DNA of 64,000 nucleotides from assembly GCA_016165875.1 (NCBI GenBank), contig JABBOT010000009.1:16408566-16472565 (forward strand), read 5' to 3'. The position numbers were made by a program, and so were the translations under genes. This stretch comes from Acanthopleura granulata. Lineage: Eukaryota > Mollusca > Polyplacophora > Chitonida > Chitonidae. The notes below the pieces were generated by a model that ran no database searches, was not told the origin of the DNA, and saw nothing but the letters and a program-made list of their open reading frames with translations. Within the stretch, counting starts at the first letter, position 1. Each line of letters opens with the position of its first letter. Positions 12,290-24,970 of this stretch are shown here, piece after piece.

Positions 12290-13354
12290 TTACTGATACA
12301 TGTACGATGCTGTCATAAAAGATTCAGGCTGCCTTCCAGTGTACATGGATTTTGACAGTACATGTGTGTGACTGTACATGTTCTGTTACATGTACAGACA
12401 CAAAGAAATCTCTATAAGAGTTAGAATCAGGCCATCATTAAAAATATGTATATTGATGTAACTCGAGGTACACTTCTGAAAATGACCCTTCTCTGAAAGC
12501 TTTTATTGGCATTTTGATATAATCTTTATAAAAAGCGTTTAGTTTTTAAAAATCCTTCATTTTTCATCATCCAGAATCAAACAAAAACAAGAAATATTCC
12601 AGACCAACTGACATCATATTGATGACTGGAAGCTCATGAGCCTGCAAATAGATACCTAACATTTTTGAAAACATCCCTTTGGTGAAAGTGGTATGCCCCA
12701 AGAGACCTTTGTGCCGTATGCATAATATGGATAACATGGTAAATACCATTTCATCCAAAGGGGTGTTGTCAAAAATGTCTGGCACCTATTTGCTGGCATG
12801 ATAATGGTAACTTGTCACAGATACAAAGGTAAAAAATCTGTCTTGCAGAGGGATATGTAGAATCATGGTATCACATGGAAGCCTACTGTACTTGTAATGG
12901 AATGGAAATTTTCAGGGAAATAAGGTGGCCTCAGCTTTTATATTTTTTTATAATTGAAAATAACAGACTTTCCTAAGTGTTTTATAAGTACTTTTCAAGC
13001 ACTTATAGAACAAATAAACATCAGAGCTAGACAACAAAGGGATTCATGCTGAGCTGTAACTGCACAAAAAACAAACCAGACACACTTAGATCATTCTTGT
13101 TGAGCAATGTGAAAGTTTATTACATGTACCTGTAAGGTTATTGAGGTGTTCTGTGAGCTATCTGTAGAGCTTTATATATGTTTTGCGTGAGCCGTCATGT
13201 AGTGAACGGATGTCACAGTGATGTCATCCAGCAGCCTTGGTCCGGCTGAGTCATTTTCCTTGAGGATCTAACAGACTTGTCTTTTACTGTAACATTAATA
13301 GTATACGCATGCCGTAATTCTTCTAATTGTAGGGACATTGTAATATTGATGAAA

Positions 13355-13599
13355 AACTGGGACCTCTGTGGCAGAAGTGTTAATACAGCAGAATGATCCA
13401 GGTGCCTCCCACCAATGTGATCACTGTGAGTTCAAGTCCAGGTCATGCTGGCTTCCTCTTGGGTCGTATGTGGGAAGGTTCACCAGCAGCCTGCGGATAG
13501 TCTGGAGGAATGGGTTATTCCTCCCATCAAATTGCTGGCTGCTGTCAGTGAAATATTCCTGAGAATTGTGCAAAACACCAATCAAATAAAGAAATAAAA
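13355..13599 (+). mobile_element. SINE family A, full length with target duplication
   Basis: The head GGACCTCTGTGGCAGAAGTG, B box GAGTTCAAGTCC, central GTGGGAAGGTTC, and tail GTGAAATATTCCTGAG with AAACACCAATCAAATAAA occur in order. The 10-base repeat ATTGATGAAA flanks it at 13345-13354 and 13600-13609. Confidence 0.88.
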
Positions 13600-13741
13600 A
13601 TTGATGAAAGCAGAAAAATTCAATATTTCTCCCATTTTTTTTTTTTTTTGGGTGGGAAGAGGGATGGGGAATTCATTAGATGGTTTTACCACATGAGAAG
13701 AAAGAATCTGTGTGTTCTTGTTTGTGTTTCTTATTACATAC

Positions 13742-13795
13742 ATATATTGGCTGAAAGGGGCAGACCAGGATGTCCCAGAAAGTAGAATAATTACG
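13742..13795. repeat. Short repeat shared with 35660-35712
   Basis: TTGGCTGAAAGGGGCAGACC, AGGATGTCCCAGAAAG resembles TTGGCTGAAAGGGGCAAATC, AGGTGTCCCAATAATTGG at 35663. Too little is shared to classify the source element. Confidence 0.5.
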
Positions 13796-14292
13796 GTATA
13801 TACATGTACATGTCTGCCAAGTTACAAGTGCACATAACTGAGGCACATGTAAACAAAGAGCCAATTTGGGGAGGACAGATCAAGTCACCTGACACTCGTA
13901 CCACATCTAGGTGTAACACTTGTTATTGAGTGCATGGGATCCTGAACTGACAGATAATAGTTCACAATGTTGGTCAGAGTTGTGTTCATGCTGTTCATAC
14001 ATGTACATAGAAACGCATGTCTACACATGACAACAGTGCCAGGCCATTTCATAATCTGAAGGTGCCAGCTGAATTTCTCGTCCTTCCTGATCAGTTTGTA
14101 TTCAAAAAGGTGGGTGTTTGTAGATTTTCCTGGTAACATCTTCATTATTACATGTGTATGTGGGGCAATTAAACATTCTGAGTTAGACATGATTATATCT
14201 TAATACTTCAGTGCGTTAATCTTGTTCAGCTCATCGCTATACATGTGTACAGTGTCAACGGTAAAGGAAGACGACATATACCAGGTGCACTT

Positions 14293-14425
14293 TTTCTCAA
14301 GTTTGCCAGAGGTCGGTGGTTTATGCTGGGAACTTTATGCTGGTTTCCTCCACTCATAATGTACAGATCACTGTTGTATAAGTGAAATATTCTTGAGTAT
14401 AATGACAAATAAATAAATAGAGGAT
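14293..14425 (+). mobile_element. SINE 3' end (family B-like)
   Basis: AGAGGTCGGTGGTTTATGCT, TTTCCTCCACTCATAATGTA, GTATAAGTGAAATATTCTTG and a run of ATAAATAAATAG follow each other as in family B 3' ends. Confidence 0.7.
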
Positions 14426-16654
14426 ATCCCACAGTGCAGGTTGAATACCATATATATTGTTCGAGTGAGAGGTGGAAATGATAACCCATGAGACACAAAG
14501 CGTGTACATGACTTGTTATATGACGTTGTAACTTCTTGAATGTAGCAGTTGAGTAAACTTGCAGTATGACGTCATTCCGCTGAGATCTGATTGGAACTTT
14601 GAAAAGTAAAATGTTTTTCTGTTGATGTCATGACATCTCACTACACTTTTATCAGTGACGGAAATGCTGGGATTTCTCTGATGTATAAATAATAAACAAA
14701 AATATTTGTTGAGCTTAGGCCCACATTTATGCAACATTACATGTAGTGGTACAATGTTTGTAGTTGTACATCCATGGTTCCGCTAGGTCCATTTTGTGTC
14801 TGGTAAACGTACCCATTCGAAAATTCCCCCTGAAACATACAAAATAAGTAAGAACGAAAATAAGTAAGCTTTTCAATCGCCTGTCAGATGTATGAAGCCT
14901 TTTACAGATATGTTGATAGTAATAAGTAGTTAAATCATCAGGCCATTAAACCAATGTGTAAACTCGCTGAACTCCTGTGCAGCCAATACTTCAAGGGCAA
15001 GTCCTGTTCTTGAATTCGTTATTCCGTTTTACAATGGTGTCACATATCGTGGGAAGGTCACACTGACACAGTTACGTGTAGTCCATCTAGATAGGTGTTG
15101 TTTAAAAATTTTGACATTTATTGACAATTTATTATTTTAAAATGATGATATTCATCGCAGTCTTAAGTCCATCTTCCAAAGAACCAAATCGCAGCGGATC
15201 ACAAAACTTCAAGGTGATAAAACTGTTCTTGGTGAGGTCTGCGCTCATGTTTCGCAGCTAAAACACGGCGCAGACATGAGCTATTAAAAATTGACATAAA
15301 AGGAAACAAATTAAGGTAGGATTCAAGATTCAACCAGAAAATGACATAGAAATGGGCTAAAGAGGTGTCCATCCACATGAACTAAGTTCAGTATAGGTCA
15401 GTGAGGGTCTTTGCAGGGCTGGACAGCCTGGAGTTGCTAAGTTCTGTTTTAATAAAAGCTGTTTAGTGCCGTTCTGGGGGACAGGTCACCATAACCAGTT
15501 TATCCGTCTAGCGCCAAATTTCGTGTCCTGGGGATGTATATTTTCTACATTCATATCTTCGCTGCCATATATATAGGTGAATTATTGCTAAATCAACCAA
15601 TCAATCTATAAACAATAATGAAAATTGTTCCGCTGATGATTTCCACCTCATTCATTGCAATGGTTTAACCTGTAGCCGACAGGCAAACACATGGCTATGG
15701 ACAAGCGCTTTCATTTTGTTTGCCGAGACCAGTTGTCTTCATGCGATCTTCAGAAAGTGTTTTGATACAAACTATTTTGAGCTGTAGCAGCTATAAAAGG
15801 CCCAAAATTTGCTTACAAAACTGTTCGCCATGATGACAGGAAATTGTCAAATAGACATCAATTTTTGTGAGCTAAAGTAAATGTCTTTAGCAGAAGTGTA
15901 TTACTTATTCAGTAAAATTCAGAGGTAAATGAAGCAGCAGAAAATTGATACAAGGCCAATTCCAGGTACTTTCCTATGCCATTATTTAATGTCTTTTTTC
16001 CAAAAATTACAGAAAGGGGGCATCAAAATTTTTTTCTTCTAATGGAAACCATGACATCATAGATCTATGTTCCTTTTTTTATCTTCAGCTGATGTCTAAC
16101 TTTAATAAAGGAACATGAACCTTTTTGTTGATGACATCAGCACTCTGTCATGGCTGTATAACCATAAAAACAGCCTTTTGAGATGTAAACAAAGACATTC
16201 AGGCTAATGTGAAGATCATTGGGCTAGACAGGTTTAGACAGCATGGATCTTTTGTAACTTACTCTGACCTAGATCTACATGGGACAGGTCTATACACCGT
16301 CATGACAATATATATATAGATACAAAACAGTTTAATAGATGTGTGATCTTAAGAAGGTTCCTTTTCAATGAATTAATACATTGTTTTTTATGATAATTGA
16401 TACAAGTCTGGTAAGTACTGCAGGAAATTGTCTTTGTTGTTCTCCATAAGGACAGCTGCACATGGCAGATTTGACTAAGTAATTATCACATACTTGTACA
16501 TGTATGAGTATATGCAGATGATAATATGTTTCTTATTTTTTAAGGGCTTAGTGAAGCTGGATTTTGAGAAAAAAAAAACAATAATATAATGATCCTAGGC
16601 TGTTTGTGTATTGCATTGATGAAGGTCACAAGAAAGTGCCACTTGAAAACACAA
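14426..16654. other. Non-coding region, nothing identified
   Basis: Between 14.8 and 16.6 kb not even a 60-codon frame starting with ATG occurs, and I recognise no repeat. A partial inverted repeat (CTGCGCTCATG / GCGCAGACATGAGC) lies at 15238-15285. Confidence 0.6.
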
Positions 16655-16867
16655 GGCCCTCCTTAAACAAATTTGTTGGGCGGTCGGTGGGGAATTCTTT
16701 TTTTCTTATTCTGGCTCTTGAAAAAGATAGACATTTTAGAATTATTAGCATGGAGAGAAAGATAAAATAAACTTTCAATTAAAAGATCTTTAAAAACTTG
16801 CGAGCAAGGCCTTTTTTTGAAGAGATAGTCCTGTTACGGACAGCGAACATATTTTTAAGGACGGTCC
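16655..16867. mobile_element. MITE family 1, complete copy
   Basis: The ends GGCCCTCCTTAAACA and TTTTTAAGGACGGTCC are inverted repeats. The interior shares GGGCGGTCGGTGGGG, TTCTGGCTCTTGAAAAAGAT and TTTTTTGAAGAG with the copy at 5625. It is 213 bases long. Confidence 0.8.
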
Positions 16868-17965
16868 AAGGATTTGTGGGTACCCAGGACAACATTTTTG
16901 TTAAAGCGAGTACGAACTGTTAAACACAGCAGATATCCGTGATAAAATTCAGCGAGATGCCAATACATGTACATGTGGCTGTGTATCTTGTCAGGAAGTT
17001 ATGGAAATGGGGTAGGGAGAAATGAGATCATTCTTAATATAGCCACAGTTATCTTTTTTCTTTCTTTGTGTTTGTGTTTTGTTTTGTTTTTTTTCCTCCT
17101 TACAACAAACTCCCATAAACCATGACCGTGTGAACGATAGGAATCACCTGGTTATTTATAGCTCATACGTAAGACATACATATACATACATAAAATTCCA
17201 CCAGGCAAACTAATTCAGCACACCTCAGATATATGGGTACTTCTCACGTTCTATAGAAAAACGAAGGTAAGTCTATATTTTACTGTCCTTACGTTGACCT
17301 GTAACCTCCGGAGCTTGGTAGTCAAAGAAATCATGCCACACAAGTCACTTCACCTCAATTCTGAGCAAGGCTAACGAGCCAAGTGAAAGTGTTTGATGTG
17401 GTTTGGTGACACGTAGACCGCTGAGAACAATCAGGAAGGGGGTTTGTCAGTGTGCACAGGTGAGAATGAAAGTGACTTTATTATACATGTCTGTGCAACA
17501 AAGGGTTTTCCCCTTCCTAAGCTGTCGTCATGTACTACAACCACTGGGATAGGGGTTGGGGATGTTTGTGCAAACATTTCCTGGTTGTATGTGTATTGAA
17601 CTGGTCATATATTACCTTTGTATGAGGCTACATTTCCCGTTATCATTGCTAAGGTTTTGATATTAATACGCTGCACATACAACTTCACATGTGTATGTGC
17701 TAAAGTAAAAATTAGACTTACACACAAAAGTAATTCTTGCAAAAAGGGAAAAAAAGTTATTTTGAGCTGTGCCGATGTACCATGTTTACTGTTCTCTCCC
17801 TGTCTGTTATGTATATGGTGTTATAGTCAGGTGCCTGTTCACTCATCCATCAAAAGGATGAGTGAACAATAGAAAATTAGTGATCAGTGTTTTCAGCACT
17901 TCCAACGCACTATAATGTGTAATGTGTATGATGTGCTGTAGTTTATTCGTTGCTGTGTCATATCT

Positions 17966-18098
17966 GGGCCTGGTTTCATGAAGCATACTTAGTGCTAAGT
18001 AGCCCTTAGCTAAGTGCACTCCCTATGTCTACAACATATTTTGTCATGAAAGTTAAGGGAACACTCAGCTAAGTGTGCTTCATGAAAGTGGGGCCAGG
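17966..18098. mobile_element. MITE family 3 (133 bp, near-palindromic)
   Basis: The left arm GGGCCTGGTTTCATGAAGCA, TACTTAG is the inverted copy of the right arm CTAAGTGTGCTTCATGAAAG, TGGGGCCAGG. Inner arms (AGCTAAGTG / CTTAGCTAAG) extend the pairing. The whole element could fold into a long hairpin. Confidence 0.8.
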
Positions 18099-19203
18099 TG
18101 TCTTAAGTAAATGTAGTTAGGCAGCACATATTACAGATTTACATGTACAGTGCATACATATGCAGGTGTATGTGTACACATCTGCATTGAGGCTGGAGAC
18201 AGGCATGATCAGGTCAAAATATTGTTTGAGCGAGATCAAAATTTGTACACTTACATGTGTAATACTTGTTATATATGAATAATGCTTTTGTCTTAATGTG
18301 TTACAGTTAAAAAAAAAAAAATAAAAACCCTGCCAGATTGTGAGATCAACAGTGGAATATATATGTAGTTTGTTCAGGTATGTATATCAACTGAAAAGCC
18401 CATGTAAGTGTAACGCAAAGAAAAAGTCATGATTGATGTCCAGGACTCCATCAACATGGGTGGTACATGTAATCATTGAAGCCTGTAGTGATGTGGGGAA
18501 GTTGATGTCCTAGTAGAATGACCAGTCCAGTTTTCAGCTGGACAATCAGTATGCTCTTTTTCACGGTGAACGCCAGCTGGCCAGCACATTATGAACACAG
18601 TTAGGCTCACACATACATGTATAATACTTGTCTTTGTTCTCTGCCAGATGGTTTAATATTGCATTGAGGCTGAAACTAACGACCAATTAATGAGTCTATC
18701 AGAAATGCTGTACCTGTGAAAAAGTGGGAATCTGTCACCTGAGGCTAGTCCACTCGCTCTGATATATACAGATGTATACTGCAGACATCCTTTGTATTCA
18801 TCAATGCCAGGTGAAAATACAGCTGTCCTGATTTACTGCCTCACTGCTTGTACAGACTAGGGCTTGAGAGAGGGGGGAGAGGGATGTTTGTGTGTGATTG
18901 AACGTTCTCTGATTCTGATCAGTGTGTACTGTGAAGCACAATTAGCTACATGTGACAGCATCTCCTATGATCAAATTGGATTTGTCCAGTGCATCACTCA
19001 TTGTGTGCGTTTGTGTGTGTACATGTATACGTAAACAATGTCATATATCTGTGCTAGCACCTGCTCCAGTGTAGCCTTCAGCCTTAGAAGATTCCACAAA
19101 CATGTAAAAATGTATGTATGCAGCGTACATGTATCTCTGTTGACAGGTTCAACCTCATATATGCACCATCACAAGTTGCATTTACATGTACATGTATGTC
19201 ATA
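18099..19203. other. Non-coding region, nothing identified
   Basis: AT-rich sequence with a poly-A run at 18308 and several TACATGTA motifs. No element or exon recognised. Confidence 0.6.
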
Positions 19204-19212
19204 CAAATTCTA

Positions 19213-19493
19213 GGGCCCTCTGTGGCCGAGGGGGTTAGCTCATGAGGGTAACATAATGACCCAGGTGCCTCTCACCAGTGCAATCACTGTGAGTTAAAGC
19301 CCAGCTTACGCTGACTCCCTCTCTGGTCGTAGGCATATGTGGGAAGGTCTGCCAGCAACCTGATGGTCATGGGGTGACCCCTGGGCTCTTCCCAGTTTTT
19401 ATCCAACAGTAATACTTACCGCTGTTGTATGAATGAAATATTCTTGAATATGGTGTATAACACCAGTTAAAGAAATAAATAGTTAAATGAATG
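19213..19493 (+). mobile_element. SINE family A, full length with target duplication
   Basis: A tRNA-like head (CTCTGTGGCCGAGGGGGTTAG) is followed by the B-box region GTGAGTTAAAGCC, the central GTGGGAAGGTCTGCCAGCAA and the tail GAAATATTCTTGAATATGG. CAAATTCTA flanks it at 19204-19212 and 19494-19502, a 9-base target duplication. Confidence 0.9.
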
Positions 19494-19502
19494 CAAATTC
19501 TA

Positions 19503-22338
19503 AATCTAGAGCATCTGCCGACAGTATAAAACAGGATAGTAGGAATGTACATTTACTGTTAATTACATGTACATGTAGCTCAGAGTAAAGACAGCGTCCT
19601 TATTTTGGTTCTCAGTATTTCAGGGTAAGCTGATTATGTCATTGTTGAATATACACATTGAGGCAAAATAAATTGCAGAGTCAGAGACGGAAACAAAATT
19701 CAAATGTGAAGGAAATCCTGTTGTGTGTAGTTCACTCGGTGTATGTACAAATACATATGTAGATGGGATGTTAATGCGTGATGACTAATAATTCATGTAC
19801 ATGTATACATGTAAATGTAATATATTTGCCTTGATAATGCATGTGTGAGACAGAGAGTGGTGGAGGTTCCAACTGTTTGTCTTGCTGGCTGTCAAGTATC
19901 TACTACACACATGTTCTGTACTTGTAACTGCGTGTAGAACCTGCTCCAGTGTTGCCCTAAAGCTTTGAATATTCTACACACACAACATTGTATCTACAGA
20001 AATTTTATGTATATGATGTAATAGAGATTCTTGGTGTACATGATGTGTATTTACACATGTATTTGTGTTTATCCAGCAGCAGCCGAACAACATACATGTA
20101 CCAAATAGCTGTTCATTGTATATTATGTCGTTCAGATTCTGACAGTTATGATTGAAAGCATATGTACTTGTGTACATGCATAGATGTATACAGGTACATT
20201 TGTGTGTGTTTCTTTATCATGGATAATGCACACTGGGGCAGTATTACATATACCTTGTAATAGCAAATACATATATGTTGTATACCGAAGTTATATAGAT
20301 CACTTTTATATGTACATGTACGCATAATTTGTAAACATGTACATGTAGACATGTACAAAGGATACATGGAAATCTATGTGTATGTGTACATCTATATTGT
20401 ACATGTGTGCATGTAAAGATACGGTTACAGCTCTTCCATGATTGCATGGCACCTTTCACCCTCAGTGGTCACATGGGTGTACAGATAACCATTAAGACAC
20501 TGATAAAGCTCTGAGGCTGCAACACAGCTCCGGGCCCTCATCCTGGTGAAGTGCAGTAAGCTTCATGTTGGATTTGGAGTATCATGCTGGATTTGGTTGC
20601 TGTTAGTCAGTATATCCATTGCACAGTACCTTGTCTGAAACTACGCCTTTTGACAAAGGATGGGTAATGTGCTGTTAGGTGAGAACTTGTATTACATCAG
20701 GCACATTTGAAGTGCATTAAATCGTAACATGAAATGTAAGAATGGCTGTGATCCCTGTATATGTATATGCATTTATCTTTATGTTTATATTACAGCAGAG
20801 GTCATTATGTCATGTCGTAAGCAGTACAGTCAACAGTAGTCGACTGTATAGCAGTTGCAGTTTAGTGAGAGCGAGCAGTACTTGTAGTGCGTGTATCCAG
20901 CCTTTGCGATACTGTTTACTTCATTATTAAAAGCCCACATGCATGATTAAGATGGAAACATTCACGACGTACCATTGTCACCCGGCCAGTGAACAAAGAG
21001 AATTGTAAGGAGCACGTTTTATCTGCACTTCACCATCAAAAGTCTACATGTTTTCTCTTAAATGGTTGCACATGCACTGTATATATCTCTGACCCTTTGA
21101 CGAATTCAAGAGACTGGGGCAACTGGCATAGGCAAACCCCTATTCACATTGCAACCTGGTAACCACACAATCATATTGCTAAAGCTGGCCGTGTAATTGC
21201 CAAGATTACAAGTCGATCGACTGAGTTGTACCTTGTAGGTGGCTCTTTATTCAGAGCCTAAGCGCACGTCTCATTACCACAGGTAGTATTATTAGTGTTG
21301 CAGGTAATAGTATTAACTACATATGGCCAGCTTGATCAGACTGCTATCCATCACTGTACAGTGGAATCAATTTCCAGGCTGATTGACAGCTGGTAGTCAC
21401 CTTGGCTTGGACCAGCTGGTCATTGATGTAATTTCCTGGTCTGATAGACAGCTGGACCTTTGCTCTGATTGGCAGACATTCTTGTGTGACGTATATGTTG
21501 AACTAAGGTTAGGGAGATGAAGTATTTTATACACATATAACTGAGTTGTAACTGATAAGCTTCCATGACACCAAGTATATTTTCATGTACACGTACAGTG
21601 TAAATCATGTGGATTAGGACTACTGTATTTCACCCTAAGTTTGGCCGCCTTGTATAATGCACTTTCGGAAGTGCATAACGGTTACATGTATTTAGAGACA
21701 CATGAAGGCCATAAAATATTTTCCACACCAACACACAAGTTCTGGTGAGAAATTGATCAAATAAAAAAAGGAAAAAAATCTTTTTTAGGTGACTGTGTAT
21801 ATAAGTTCGATCAATGAGTCAGGGGAGAATCCTGAAAAAAACTACAAAATCAGTAAGGTGAAATGCAGTAATTGTAAAATTATAAAGTTGTAGATTTGTA
21901 AACTGATTATAAAGATCCATGCAGATGTCTCCAAATGAATGATACAAGTACTATACGTGTCACATATATAGTTCCTGGCAATGATGTATGTGTGCTTGTA
22001 CATTACATGACAAGTCAGGGTTTGATGTGATAACATGGCCTTGGATACATGTAGGTATATCTAGATTGTATCGTTATGACACTTAAGGTGCAGGTTAAAT
22101 CTTATACACATACCTCTACATGTACATGTATTTTGTAGAGTGTACATGGTTTAGTGCCAGGGTCATTTGAGACGTTGGTGGATGACTTTGAAGTGAGGAC
22201 AGTTTGTTAGGATTGTTTGAATCGTAGCATAGCTTACAGAGGCATACCTGTGCGTTGTGAAGGCGCCTATAGGTCAGCGTAATAGTACTATACAGTATAT
22301 ATCATACATGTATGTTGCATGGTACAACAACAACATAC
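19503..22338. other. Non-coding region dense in TACATGTA palindromes
   Basis: ACATGTACATG-type runs recur (19565, 19797, 20090, 20335, 22125 among others). No exon or transposon was recognised. The minus-strand frames near 20.0-20.5 kb are rich in Tyr, Cys, His and Thr because of these repeats. Confidence 0.6.
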
Positions 22339-22425
22339 CTAAATGACCTAACATTTTGCCCAATTTTATGGCAGTAATTTGCCTGTAAAAATGCGCTTTT
22401 GGGGCCTAAATTTTGTGTTATAATT
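22339..22425. mobile_element. MITE family 4, internally deleted copy
   Basis: The left end CTAAATGACCTAACATTTTG, then GGCAGTAATTTGCCTGTAAA and AATGCGCTTTTGGGGCC followed by TAAATTTTG, is a shortened version of the 23.0 kb element. Confidence 0.55.
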
Positions 22426-23036
22426 GTTACACATGTTTATTATTTGTTAACTTATGTGTTATTTGTTACATGTTCATGCAGCACATGATGCCTATGGTCT
22501 TTTTTCTTGCTGAACTCAACCAGTCGATCATTATGCTTTTTGGACCCATGGTCTGTGAAAGTTGTATTTTCTCTTGTACCACTTCTTGATTTGTATTCTT
22601 TGGTGCTAAAAAAAGAAGACATGCACTACATGTACATGTGAAGAGCTTAGCCTGTGATTGACTTGGACAACAACAACGTATCTCGATCGGCTTTGCCCGG
22701 ATACAATGTTGTGTAGTCCTGTCAGTCATTGTCTAACCTCTACCTAGTTCACCTGAGGTGTGTATATGTACACTGTATGTCTGCTGGTACATGAACATCC
22801 TGGTTCATTTAGGCCGAGTGCCTGAATCTCCATACCTGACTAGGATGAACTGTGGTAAACCACTGCACAACAGCAAGTTATTGACTGGCTATTGTCTAAC
22901 AGAAAGGTACATGTAGTGTCACCCAGAGCACAATGCTGGCAGAGTACTTCAGATGACATGCAGCTGATGCGCACACTGCAGCCACTGATTTGAGGCAAAG
23001 AGAGAGGAAATATGGCGCTAGAGGTTTACATGTACC

Positions 23037-23250
23037 CTAAATGACCTAAAATTTCGTTGATGACTAAGTTGCATATTTTTTCTGTTTTTGAGAATCCTGT
23101 TGATTTTAGAAAGTTGTTTTGAGGTTTGATAGGAAGGGATGATGATACCCTATGTAGAAAAATGTAACATTTAGCATTAGAAGTAATATATTATGACATT
23201 TATTTTCGTCTAAAAATGCATTTTTTTGGATGAAATTTTAAGTCATTTAC
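23037..23250. mobile_element. MITE family 4, complete copy
   Basis: The left end CTAAATGACCTAAAATTTCG is the inverted copy of the right end GAAATTTTAAGTCATTTAC. The interior is AT-rich, with TATGACATTTATTTTCGTCT and AAAAATGCATTTTTTTGG. It is 214 bases with no coding capacity. Confidence 0.75.
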
Positions 23251-24494
23251 AGTATGTGTCGGAAACGGAAATGCAAATGTGATAGGTTACATATTAGGAG
23301 AGTTGTCAGTTTATTGCAGTACATTCACATATGAACATCCATACCATCTTTGTGTGTAACGCCTACATTTTAGTTGTATGTGTACATGCTCATGTGTGTT
23401 TGAGGATAGGATGTTATAGGATATATCTGTATATCATGGTCAGTTCTTTAAGCAAGTCCAGTCGCGAGAGAGTATAGACTTGAAAAGTGTTGCCCCTTAC
23501 ATTCCATTATCATGAGGAGCTACATTCCATTGTCTTTTATTCGCTGAGGGTATATAACGTTACTGAAGTTTGTGTATGGCGAAAATGAAGCCAAATATCC
23601 ATAACTCTCCAGATATAAATGATCTACTACCATTCCACAGGCTCACTATCAGCAGGCTAACAGCAGACATCTGGGATATTGGTATGTGGCTATTAGCCAG
23701 CTTGTAATGTACATGTCATGTACTTGTTTGTATATGACCAACTCCAGCTAATGTCAAACCTGTGTGCTTGATAAGTTTACATGTAATGTGCCCTTGTATT
23801 CTTCCACCTAGAAATTCCAGTGTTTATTTCCGTCATCACTGAAAGCTGAACATTGACCCTCTCTCTTCGCCTGTATCTGCCTAAATTTTTTGCCATAAAT
23901 AATTCCTTAGATCTGTCATGGTTTAAACAATGTTTTAGAACTGCGCAGCCTAGCAGTTGTTGTCCCAGAATGGCCATTTTGGTCGTCAGCTTGTATAGGA
24001 AAGTCTGTTTCGATGCCTTGATGAATAAATTCACGTAATGTATGTAATATCTGTTTTGCAAGGCAAGAATGAGATGTGCTTGTGCAATTCCTGTGGATAA
24101 CAGAGGTTAACAGAGTTAACAGATAACAGAGTTTTAACACTGCATCCGTGTATGTAAATACAAACATGTGCATATGATGTTCTGCATCACATATGCACAA
24201 GTGAGACCCTCTATTACATGCTGTATTTCTCCTAAATGTTAGCATTTTTCAAGTGAAACAATTTGCTTGATTCGGATTTATTCATCCACCTTTATAGGGC
24301 CACGTTCATGTTTGTTTTCTGAAGTTTGAGTAATTTCTTACAATTAGAAATTAAGTTGATATCATTTTAAGGCCTTTATGGGCTTCTGCAGGCAATTTTA
24401 CATATTAAACTTGAAGTAAGTCTACATTGTACAGTGGGATACACAGATGTCGAAATTGTTGTGGTTACTGTGAGTTTTTCTCTCTTATTGACAG
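23251..24494. other. Non-coding region immediately upstream of the YPEL exon
   Basis: A short tandem piece (AACAGAGTTAACAGATAACA) lies at 24108-24130. The stretch ends in the polypyrimidine tract and acceptor at 24494, so it is probably an intron. Small frames here match nothing. Confidence 0.55.
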
Positions 24495-24970
24495 AAGAAG
24501 TGACAAAGGGAGATCAGCACCTGTGGGAGCAGTGATGAGGGCCTGAGGATAAGCTGTGTGCTGGCAGAAGGTGTGGACAGACGATAGAGTGACCAGTGGT
24601 CAATCCTTAGCCAGCGACCACTTAACACTTTGGCCACACATCGCCCAGCTGTCACTGACACACTTTGTTCCTGCTTGGTGGAGCCACCACAGCTGCTGAA
24701 CAACTGTTTGGCTGTTTGGATGGCGCAAATCTTGGCCGCGTTCTGCTTAAGCCTCCACCTCACCTGAGCTTCACTTCTCGTCACCCAATTCTCTGCCCCC
24801 CCCTTTCCGACCTCATGTTGGGCTGTCACCCCACGTCCTTTTCATGTTCCTATTCGGCGCCCAAGATGGTAAAGACGTTTCAAGCGTACCTGCCGAGTAA
24901 GAGTTACCGCACATATAGCTGCGTTCATTGCCGGGCTCACCTGGCGAATCATGACGAGCTTATTTCAAAG
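24495..24970 (+). other. YPEL: YPEL first coding exon with probable 5' UTR
   Basis: A pyrimidine-rich tract followed by ATTGACAG ends at 24494, a good splice acceptor. This suggests the exon begins at 24495 with about 371 bases of untranslated leader before the ATG at 24866. The coding part holds residues 1-35, including zinc ligands C19 and C22, and ends at donor GTAAGT (24971) in phase 0. If right, at least one non-coding exon and the promoter lie upstream, possibly outside the window. The leader contains other ATGs (for example in frame at 24665 and 24814), which could act as upstream starts or be passed over. The coding part is certain; the acceptor is inference. Confidence 0.6.

Noticed and set aside
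20146..20459. Overlapping Cys/His/Tyr-rich frames that look like zinc-binding proteins
   Set aside because: The pattern comes from TACATG/CATGTA repeats read in frame (Tyr-Met, His-Val, Thr-Cys), with no regular zinc-finger spacing.
24485..24829. 114-codon frame on the minus strand across the YPEL exon
   Set aside because: It lies opposite the YPEL leader, matches no family, and the splice and coding signals are all on the + strand.
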